A DNA stretch of 5,193 nt, taken from NCBI GenBank assembly GCA_001303545.1, contig LJUA01000104.1:1-5193 (forward strand). The letters are read 5' to 3'. Positions 1 to 4,790 of the stretch are shown in pieces (the first letter of the stretch is position 1; every line of letters begins with the position of its first letter). Under the pieces are notes generated by a model. The model saw only the letters and a program-made list of their open reading frames with translations, was not told the DNA's origin and made no database searches. A program made the translations under genes and the position numbers. The stretch is from Dehalococcoidia bacterium SM23_28_2 (GTDB lineage: Bacteria; Chloroflexota; Dehalococcoidia; SM23-28-2).

Positions 1-149
1 CAGAGCTGGCGGCCGCCCACGACGTGCCCATCGCCTACATCGGACGGGTCGGAGGCCGGCGCCTGGTGCTGGGGCGCTACATCGACCTGCCGCTGGCCGA
101 GCTGGCGGCCGCCTACGAGGGAGGCGTCGAGAGGGCGCTGGGCTCGTGA
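1..149 (+). CDS. purL: Phosphoribosylformylglycinamidine synthase subunit PurL, C-terminal fragment
   Basis: Only the last 48 codons (from position 3) and the TGA stop at 147-149 are in the window; the start lies off the left edge. The visible peptide contains a VPIAYIGRVGGRRLVLG stretch followed by IDLPLAELAAAYEGG. From family knowledge, this resembles the end of PurL: a final beta strand with an IGxVGG turn, then a short 'idlpleeLreawe' helix. PurL is the cytosolic ATP-dependent enzyme of de novo purine synthesis that turns FGAR into FGAM using glutamine-derived ammonia. Related AIRS/PurM-fold kinases could share such a C-terminus, so the call rests on one short segment. It is followed by 255 nt without a convincing gene, so it is probably not co-transcribed from the promoter that serves the downstream cluster. 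Confidence 0.72.
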   Translation, partial: ELAAAHDVPIAYIGRVGGRRLVLGRYIDLPLAELAAAYEGGVERALGS

Positions 150-150
150 G

Positions 151-166
151 GGCAGGCGGGCTTGCC
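151..166 (+). terminator. Weak hairpin just after the purL stop, possible terminator
   Basis: GGCAGG at 151-156 can pair with CTTGCC at 161-166 (six pairs, one of them G-U) around a CGGG loop, starting 2 nt after the purL stop. There is no T-run directly behind it; the nearest T-rich stretch (CTTTCTTTTGTT) is at about 191-202. This is therefore at best an imperfect intrinsic terminator. The inference comes mainly from position. Confidence 0.22.
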
Positions 167-210
167 GGAGGGAGCGAAGGGCGGGAAACTCTTTCTTTTG
201 TTGGCCAGAC

Positions 211-238
211 TTGACTTTGGCGGAGCATATAGTATATT
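211..238 (+). promoter_or_regulatory. Sigma70-type promoter for the rplI-dnaB cluster
   Basis: A -35 box TTGACT (211-216, five of six consensus bases) and a -10 box TATATT (233-238, five of six) are separated by 16 bp. They lie in an AT-rich patch (about 181-290) that stands out from the surrounding GC-rich sequence. Transcription would start near 244-246. It is the only strong promoter-like sequence seen before the tightly packed plus-strand genes, so it probably drives all of them and gives rplI a leader of about 160 nt. Confidence 0.6.
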
Positions 239-252
239 TGTTCTAGTACAAA
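237..252. promoter_or_regulatory. 16-bp imperfect palindrome over the -10 box and start site, possible operator
   Basis: TTTGTTCTAGTACAAA is a dyad centred at 244.5 in which seven of eight pairs match (242/247 mismatched). It overlaps the last bases of the -10 box and the predicted transcription start, where a repressor would block initiation. A second GTTC follows at 260-263, exactly 20 bp after the first GTTC (240-243), so two sites could lie on the same DNA face. No regulator is recognised from the sequence. Confidence 0.35.
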
Positions 253-404
253 AACTTCTGTTCGGTGGAGAGCGTGGAAAATAAAGGAAAAGTCGGCAGA
301 TAGGACGTTGATAAGTTCGTGGGTAACTGTCTTGAACCGCTGCTGTCGAGCTGTGGCATGATGCGGTCGGTGGGCGGCGGTCATCCTGAGCGGGAGGTCG
401 ATCA
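245..404 (+). other. Untranslated leader of rplI, no recognised RNA element
   Basis: If transcription starts near 245, about 160 nt precede the rplI start. This is long enough for an autoregulatory ribosomal-protein leader, but no known leader or riboswitch family was recognised and no rho-independent attenuator is visible. The rplI Shine-Dalgarno GGGAGGT lies at 392-398, six bases before the GTG. A short open frame (from GTG 319 or ATG 358) ends at a TGA overlapping the rplI start, but no good ribosome site precedes either start. Confidence 0.4.
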
Positions 405-1094
405 GTGAAAGTGGTATTCCTGGAGGAGGTGGAGGGCTCCGGTCGCATCGGCGAGGTGCGGAACGTGGCCAATGGCTACGCTCGCAACTACCTCTTGCCG
501 CGCAAGCTGGCCGTCCCTGCCACCGACCACAACATTCGCATAGCCCAGGCCAGAGCGGAGGTGGAAGCCAAGCGCCAGGAGAAGCTGGACGCCGATGCCA
601 GCGTGCTGGCCAAGAAGCTCGTTGGCCTGACGATCACCATGGAGGTGCGAGTGGGGGAGCAGGGCCGTCTGTATGGCTCGGTGACCGCCCGCGACATCTG
701 CGAGGCGTTGGAGAAGCCGCTGGGCCTGCTCCTAGAGCATCGGCAGGTGGAGCTGGAGGGGCCCATTCGCCAGGCAGGGCTGTTCGAGGTGCCCCTCAGG
801 CTTTCGCGCAACGTGCGTGAGACCGTGCGAGTGGCAGTGCTGGGGGAGGGGCAGACGCTGGAGGAACTGCAGGCGGCTCCGCCTGAGGAAGCGGAGGAGG
901 AGCAACCGGTGGAGGCCGTCGAGGAGGAGCCGGCGGAGGCTGTCGAGGAAGAGCTGGCGGAGGCCGTCGAGGAGGAGCCGGCGGAGGCTGTCGAGGAAGA
1001 GCTGGGAGCAACCGGTGGAGGCCGTCGAGGAGCAACCGGTGGAGGCCGTCGAGGAGCAGCCGGCGGAGGAGAAAAAGGAGAAGAAAGGGCGTAA
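405..1094 (+). CDS. rplI: Large-subunit ribosomal protein bL9 with long acidic repeat tail, frame-shifted at its end
   Basis: bL9 binds 23S rRNA near the base of the L1 stalk and helps keep reading frame on the ribosome. The start GTG 405 has a strong Shine-Dalgarno (GGGAGGT, 392-398). Residues 1-40 are the N-terminal rRNA-binding domain with the L9 signature (GRIGEVRNVANGYARNYLLP). Residues 41-75 form the charged linker helix, and 76-148 the C-terminal domain (GRLYGSVTARDI, then GPIRQAGLFEVPL). Typical L9 ends near 148-150; this one continues to 229. The extra part is glutamate-rich with 8-residue repeats (EEEPAEAV, EEELAEAV), then turns abruptly into a Gly/Arg-rich end (GATGGGRRG). That switch coincides with a frame change at about 1005. 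The repeat continues in the +1 frame to a TGA at 1126-1128, which would give 240 residues. The core L9 call is secure; the last 29 residues as read here are doubtful. Confidence 0.93.
   Translation: MKVVFLEEVEGSGRIGEVRNVANGYARNYLLPRKLAVPATDHNIRIAQARAEVEAKRQEKLDADASVLAKKLVGLTITMEVRVGEQGRLYGSVTARDICEALEKPLGLLLEHRQVELEGPIRQAGLFEVPLRLSRNVRETVRVAVLGEGQTLEELQAAPPEEAEEEQPVEAVEEEPAEAVEEELAEAVEEEPAEAVEEELGATGGGRRGATGGGRRGAAGGGEKGEERA
897..1068 (+). repeat. 24-nt tandem repeats encoding the acidic L9 tail
   Basis: About seven units of a 24-nt repeat encode variants of an 8-residue motif: EEQPVEAV (897-920), EEEPAEAV (921-944), EEELAEAV (945-968), EEEPAEAV (969-992), a broken unit EEEL (993-1004), then EQPVEAV (1006-1026), EEQPVEAV (1027-1050) and a partial EEQPAE (1051-1068). 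The first five are in the rplI frame and the rest are one base ahead. The 48-nt pair of units at 921-968 is repeated almost exactly at 969-1004 before the break, suggesting slippage or unequal recombination. Confidence 0.85.
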
Positions 1095-1128
1095 GAAGCG
1101 TTCCAAAGGTGAAGGAGAGAAATCATGA
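1006..1128 (+). pseudogene. rplI: Out-of-frame continuation of the rplI tail (likely ancestral 3' end)
   Basis: Reading one base ahead of the annotated rplI frame from 1006, the acidic repeats go on without a break (EQPVEAV, EEQPVEAV, EEQPAEE). They are followed by a lysine-rich end (KKEKKGRKKRSKGEGEKS) and a TGA at 1126-1128. This stop overlaps the ATG of the next gene as ATGA, the usual sign of translational coupling. The junction at 1004-1006 reads GGG. Either one extra G or the loss of 14 nt (one part-repeat) would explain the shift. It may be a sequencing or assembly error in the repeat, a true mutation, or frameshifting during translation; sequence alone cannot decide. Confidence 0.6.
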
Positions 1129-1325
1129 CCATGCCTGTCGAGGAGACGGAGGCCCTTCTCAAGCAAGCGGAGAAGGAGCTGGACGGCGCGAAGACCGCCG
1201 ACGACATCCGCCAGGCCTGGCGGAAGTACTATCTGCAGGTGGGGCACCGCAATCTGGGGAGGCTGCTTATCGGCCGCTCGGTCGATGAGATCATAGCTCG
1301 CAGAAGGTCTCGTGGGGAAGAGTAA
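1125..1325 (+). CDS. Small uncharacterised helical protein between rplI and dnaB (66 aa)
   Basis: I do not recognise this family. The 66-residue product is highly charged, has no cysteines, signal peptide or membrane segment, and looks mostly alpha-helical: an acidic N-terminal half (EETEALLKQAEKELDGA), a middle with aromatic residues (RQAWRKYYLQVGHRN), and a basic end (SVDEIIARRRSRGEE). ATG 1125 is preferred over ATG 1131 because AGGAG (1113-1117) lies 7 nt upstream and because it overlaps a TGA in the shifted rplI frame. It ends 9 nt before dnaB, so it is almost certainly co-translated with the helicase cluster. Its position suggests a role in translation or replication, but nothing in the sequence shows which. 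Good ribosome site, tight spacing and consistent codon use support it as a real gene. Confidence 0.75.
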   Translation: MTMPVEETEALLKQAEKELDGAKTADDIRQAWRKYYLQVGHRNLGRLLIGRSVDEIIARRRSRGEE

Positions 1326-1334
1326 GGCGAGACA

Positions 1335-2732
1335 GTGGCCACTGTTGTAGCCGAGAAGCTGCCCCCGCACGACATCGAGGCTGAGGAGGCGGTTATTGCC
1401 TCTCTGCTGGTGGACGGCGAGGCCATCTTCAAGGTAGCGCCCCTGCTGCACCCCCCCGACTTCTTCCGCGAGAAGAACGCCTGGGCCTACGACGCCTGCC
1501 TGGCCCTCTGGCAGCGGAGCGAGGCCATAAACCAGATCACCCTCGCCCATGAGTTGGCCCGCCGAGGGCGGCTGGAGGAGATCGGCGGCGTGGCCTACCT
1601 CAGCCAGCTGGTGGCGGAGCTGCCCACTCCCCTGGGCGTCGAGTATTACGCTCAGATCGTCCAGAGAGACGCCGTCTATCGGCGCCTGCTCGATGCCAGC
1701 CAGCGGATACAGCAGATGGCCTACCAGGGCGGGCCCGACCTGCCCGCCATCCTGTCGCGGGCAGAGGGGCTGCTGGCGACCGTGCGCGGGGAGAAGTTGG
1801 TCGGCGATTTCGTGCACATCAAGGAGCTTTTGGAGCGCCATGTGGAGGGGCCGCTGGAGGAGGAAGGGGCCCTCAGCTCCGAGGCTCACATCCGCACGGG
1901 CTTCATGGACCTGGACACCCTCCTGGGCGGCCTCAAGCGAGCCGACCTGGTTGTCCTGGCCGCCCGCCCTAGCCTGGGCAAGACCTCCCTGGCCCTGAAC
2001 ATCGCTCGCAATGCGGCTGTGGGCCAGCAGGCGACGGTGGCCGTTTTCAGCCTGGAGACGGCCGGCGAGCAGGTGGCCCAGCGCCTCCTGGCCATGGAGT
2101 CCAACGTCGATTCTACCCGCCTGCGCCTGGGCACCCACAACGAGGCCGAGGAGCGGCGGATCATGCAGGCCATCGGCGTGCTGGCCAACGTCAACATCTA
2201 CGTGGACGACAGCGCCGTCGTGCGCGTGCCCGAGATGCGAGGCAAGGCCTGGCGTCTGTCCAGGGAGAGCCGGCTGGATCTGATAATCGTTGACTATCTG
2301 CAGCTCATGCACGGCGGGGTGGCAGCGGAGAACCGAGTGCAGGAGATCAGCTACATCTCGCGCTCTCTCAAAGAGCTGGCGCGAGAGCTGAACGTGCCGG
2401 TCATCGCCGTCTCCCAGCTCTCGCGAGCGGTGGAGGCGCGCGCCACCCATATCCCTATGCTCAGCGACCTGCGGGAGTCGGGGAGCATCGAGCAGGACGC
2501 CGACGTTGTTCTCTTCATCTATCGTGAGGATGCTTACGTGCGCAGGGATGAGTGGGAGCGCATGCACCCCGACCGCCCGACCGACAGCTATCCGGCGGGC
2601 ATCTCCCAGATCATCGTGGCCAAACACCGCAACGGGCCTACGGGCGCCATCCATCTGCGCTTTCGGGACAAGGTGGCTCGCTTCGAGGACCTCCTCGTCG
2701 TGCAGCCGGAGGGCGATGGCGGATGGAGCTAG
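1335..2732 (+). CDS. dnaB: Replicative DNA helicase DnaB
   Basis: This is the hexameric 5'-3' helicase that unwinds DNA ahead of the replisome and recruits primase. At 465 residues it is of normal length. Residues 10-130 are the N-terminal primase-interaction domain, starting with the typical PPHDIEAEEAVIASLL. About 131-185 is the linker, and 186-458 the RecA-like motor. Visible motifs are Walker A ARPSLGKT (210-217; the family more often has Met at the Leu), the catalytic Glu in FSLE (241), Walker B IIVDYLQL (Asp320), the DNA-binding motif VIAVSQLSR (Gln361), SDLRESGSIEQDADVV (377-392) and the arginine-finger region KHRNGPTG (430-437). No intein is present. The GTG start is preceded by AAGG (1324-1327) 7 nt upstream. 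The 3' end overlaps the next gene by 10 nt, indicating coupled translation with the loader genes. Confidence 0.97.
   Translation: MATVVAEKLPPHDIEAEEAVIASLLVDGEAIFKVAPLLHPPDFFREKNAWAYDACLALWQRSEAINQITLAHELARRGRLEEIGGVAYLSQLVAELPTPLGVEYYAQIVQRDAVYRRLLDASQRIQQMAYQGGPDLPAILSRAEGLLATVRGEKLVGDFVHIKELLERHVEGPLEEEGALSSEAHIRTGFMDLDTLLGGLKRADLVVLAARPSLGKTSLALNIARNAAVGQQATVAVFSLETAGEQVAQRLLAMESNVDSTRLRLGTHNEAEERRIMQAIGVLANVNIYVDDSAVVRVPEMRGKAWRLSRESRLDLIIVDYLQLMHGGVAAENRVQEISYISRSLKELARELNVPVIAVSQLSRAVEARATHIPMLSDLRESGSIEQDADVVLFIYREDAYVRRDEWERMHPDRPTDSYPAGISQIIVAKHRNGPTGAIHLRFRDKVARFEDLLVVQPEGDGGWS
2708..2713 (+). promoter_or_regulatory. Ribosome binding site fixing the start of the DnaD-domain gene
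   Basis: GGAGGG lies 9 nt before ATG 2723, inside the 3' end of dnaB. The frame stays open further upstream (to an ATG at 2552), but that part is a shadow of dnaB coding sequence, so this site decides the start. Confidence 0.6.
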
Positions 2733-3454
2733 AGCAGGAGCGGTTCGAGGGTTTCCCTCCCGGGGCTCTGGCCACTGTCATTCCCAACCTTTTCTTCACT
2801 GCTGTCCTGCCGCGCATCAACGACCCCGCCGAGCTGGTGGTCAGCCTCTACTCCTTCTTTGCCGACCATCGCAAGAAGGGACAGCCCCGATTTCTGACCT
2901 ACGCTGAGCTGGCCGCCGATGACATACTGGTCGCCGCCCTCGGTTCGCTGGGGGAGGACGCCTTGCGGAGGGGCCTCGACGCGGCGGTAGAGCGGGGGAC
3001 GCTTCTGCGCCTGGACGTGGAGCCTGACTCCGCGGCAGGCGGGCCCCGGGCTCAGGCACAGGAACTGTACTTTCTGAACACGCCGGCTGGCCGACAGGCG
3101 GTGGCGGCCATCGAAGCAAACCAGGAGGGCTTGGAGCGGCTCCTTCCACCGCCGCCCGAGCCACGTGAACCCAAGCCCAACATCTTCGAGCTCTACGAGC
3201 AGAATGTGGGCGCGCTGACGCCGCTGATCGCCGAGGAGCTGAAGGACGCCGAAAAGGCGTATCCCGCCGAATGGTTCCTGCCGGCCTTTCGGATAGCGGC
3301 GGAACAGAACAAGCGGAGTTGGCGCTACATCGTTGCCATTCTCAAGCGTTGGGAGGCAGAAGGTCCGGACTATGAAAAGGCTGGACGAGATATTGAAAGA
3401 CCTGGGCGCAAACCCTCCCTCTCCGGGCGATACCGGCATCTCGTCCGTCACTGA
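2723..3454 (+). CDS. DnaD-domain primosome protein
   Basis: The 243-residue product carries a DnaD/DnaB_2-type C-terminal domain at about 153-213: NIFELYEQNVGALTPLIAEE, then a helix around AEWFLPAFRIAAEQNKRSW, ending in WRYIVAILKRW. The latter contains the YxxxIxxxW motif (Tyr202, Ile206, Trp210) that is known from DnaD proteins to matter for DNA binding. Residues 14-130 (NLFFTAVLPRINDPAELVVS onward) look like the winged-helix N-terminal domain that mediates self-association. A proline-rich linker (LPPPPEPREPKP, 141-152) joins the halves. In Firmicutes, DnaD helps remodel DNA and recruit DnaB/DnaI/helicase at origins and restart sites; a similar role here is inferred from placement between dnaB and the loader. 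Start ATG 2723 overlaps dnaB by 10 nt. The last 28 or so residues are Arg-rich and overlap the next gene by 83 nt; they are probably not a conserved part. Confidence 0.85.
   Translation: MELEQERFEGFPPGALATVIPNLFFTAVLPRINDPAELVVSLYSFFADHRKKGQPRFLTYAELAADDILVAALGSLGEDALRRGLDAAVERGTLLRLDVEPDSAAGGPRAQAQELYFLNTPAGRQAVAAIEANQEGLERLLPPPPEPREPKPNIFELYEQNVGALTPLIAEELKDAEKAYPAEWFLPAFRIAAEQNKRSWRYIVAILKRWEAEGPDYEKAGRDIERPGRKPSLSGRYRHLVRH
3358..3363 (+). promoter_or_regulatory. Ribosome binding site fixing the start of the loader gene
   Basis: AGAAGG at 3358-3363 ends 8 nt before ATG 3372, the start chosen for the loader. An upstream in-frame start at 3333 would add 13 residues out of DnaD-coding sequence and has no comparable site. 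GGGAGG at 3350-3355 is a second, more distant purine tract. Confidence 0.5.
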
Positions 3455-4790
3455 CGCCGCTGAGAGGGTCGAAGAGGGCGTGTGTCCCGTCTGCCGGGGG
3501 GCAGGCTTCGTGCGCAAGGACGTCCCCCTCGATCATCCCGACTTCGGTCGCGCCTTCCCCTGTCGCTGCGCGCTGGAGGAAAAGGAGGAGGAGCGCCTGG
3601 CCCGCCTGCAGCGCTACAGCAACCTGGGGCCCTTAACTCGCCTGACCTTCGCTAACCTCATGAGCCGTGGCCGCAGCACCGACCCCAGCAATCAGGAGAG
3701 GTTCGCCACAGCGGTTGCGGCGGCCGAGCAGTTTGCTCAGGCGCCCAGCGGCTGGCTGGTCCTCTGGGGGCCGAGCGGCTGCGGCAAGACCCATCTGGCG
3801 GCGGCCATCGCCAACGCCTCAATCGAGCAGGGGCGACCGGCCTTCTTTGTGGTCGTGCCTGACCTGCTGGACCACCTTCGGGCGGCCTACGGGCCGGGCA
3901 GTGACGTCTCCTACGATGATCTGTTCGAGCAGGTGCGCAACGCCCCTCTGGTGATCCTGGACGACCTGGGCGCACAGACGTCGACCCCTTGGGCCCAGGA
4001 GAAGCTCTTCCAGCTGGTCAACCACCGCTACAACCACCGCCTGCCGACGGTCTTCACCACCAGCGTGTCGCTGGAGGAGATGGACGAGCGGCTGCGCACC
4101 CGCCTGCGCGATGCAGGCCTGTCGCAGGTCTTTCTGCTGGAGCATGGGCCAGGCGGGCGGACGGCCGCCTTCGGCGGGCTGGCGCTGCCGGTCATCCGGG
4201 AGATGACCTTCGAGAGCTTCTATCTGGGCGGGATCGGTATCAGCGCGGAGGCTGCCCAGAGCCTGCGCAATGCCTCGCGGGCGGCCAGGAACTACGCGGA
4301 GAACCCTGAAGGATGGTTGGTGCTCCTGGGCCGCACTGGTTGCGGCAAGACCCACCTGGCGGCGGCCATCGGCCACCATCTGGAAAGCAAGGGCATGGCG
4401 GTGGAGTTCTGCGTCGTGCCCGACCTGCTGGAGCTGCTGCGCTCGTCCTTTCGAGAGGACGCGCCGAGCGGCCAGTTCGATCAGATCTTCGATGCGGCGC
4501 GCACCACTCCCTGCCTCATCCTGGACGATCTTGGGGTGCACAGCGCCACTCCCTGGGCTCAAGAGAAGCTGTTCCAGATCCTCAACTATCGCTACAACGC
4601 CAAGCTGCCGACGGTGATCACAGTCGGCTGCCCGCTCGACGACCTGCCGGAGCCGTGGGTATCCCGGATGTACGACACCAAGGTGAGCATGATCTTCGAG
4701 ATCGAGGCCCCCGACTATCGGGGGCGGCCCAGGAAGCAGGCTCCGCCGCCTCAGCCGCCGCGACGGGGCGGACGGCGGGCCGCTCGCTGA
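3372..4790 (+). CDS. Helicase loader of the DnaC/DnaI/IstB-like family with two tandem AAA+ modules
   Basis: This protein is 472 residues, where single-module DnaC/DnaI proteins are about 250-310. An N-terminal zinc-binding segment has Cys38, Cys41 (CPVC) and Cys64, Cys66 (CRC), as in many DnaI-like proteins. The first AAA+ module (about 91-258) has Walker A GPSGCGKT (133-140), Walker B LVILDDLG (Asp197-Asp198), sensor-1-like FTTS (228-231) and a probable arginine finger in RLRTRL (240-245). The second (about 278-446) has Walker A GRTGCGKT (320-327), Walker B CLILDDLG (Asp385-Asp386) and SRM (Arg432), with TVG where the first has TTS. The modules are about half identical in my hand alignment over roughly 105 residues. 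A Pro/Arg-rich tail follows. The position after dnaB and the DnaD gene supports loading of DnaB onto DNA. IstB-like transposon ATPases share the fold, but no transposase is present. Confidence 0.88.
   Translation: MKRLDEILKDLGANPPSPGDTGISSVTDAAERVEEGVCPVCRGAGFVRKDVPLDHPDFGRAFPCRCALEEKEEERLARLQRYSNLGPLTRLTFANLMSRGRSTDPSNQERFATAVAAAEQFAQAPSGWLVLWGPSGCGKTHLAAAIANASIEQGRPAFFVVVPDLLDHLRAAYGPGSDVSYDDLFEQVRNAPLVILDDLGAQTSTPWAQEKLFQLVNHRYNHRLPTVFTTSVSLEEMDERLRTRLRDAGLSQVFLLEHGPGGRTAAFGGLALPVIREMTFESFYLGGIGISAEAAQSLRNASRAARNYAENPEGWLVLLGRTGCGKTHLAAAIGHHLESKGMAVEFCVVPDLLELLRSSFREDAPSGQFDQIFDAARTTPCLILDDLGVHSATPWAQEKLFQILNYRYNAKLPTVITVGCPLDDLPEPWVSRMYDTKVSMIFEIEAPDYRGRPRKQAPPPQPPRRGGRRAAR

Noticed and set aside
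897..1068. CRISPR array
   Set aside because: The repeats are directly adjacent 24-nt coding units with no spacers.
488..1207. Ser-rich 239-codon minus-strand open frame
   Set aside because: It is the antisense image of the L9 gene and its repeats; the Ser/Ala repeats come from the Glu/Ala repeats on the other strand.
732..2654. A 640-codon open frame on the minus strand opposite rplI and dnaB
   Set aside because: It lies antisense to unmistakable L9 and DnaB coding sequence, spans three genes, and has a composition typical of antisense frames in GC-rich DNA. No domain is recognisable.
2552..2722. A 57-residue N-terminal extension of the DnaD-domain protein
   Set aside because: The added residues are an out-of-frame reading of the dnaB 3' end. 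ATG 2723 has GGAGGG 9 nt upstream and begins the domain-like sequence.
2729..3517. 262-codon minus-strand open frame
   Set aside because: It is antisense to the DnaD-domain gene and the loader start, with no ribosome site or domain.
3819..4562. 247-codon minus-strand open frame
   Set aside because: It is antisense to both AAA+ modules of the loader; a shadow frame.
3372..4790. IstB-type ATPase of an insertion sequence
   Set aside because: The fold is shared, but there is no istA-like transposase, no terminal inverted repeats, and the gene sits in a helicase-loading cluster.
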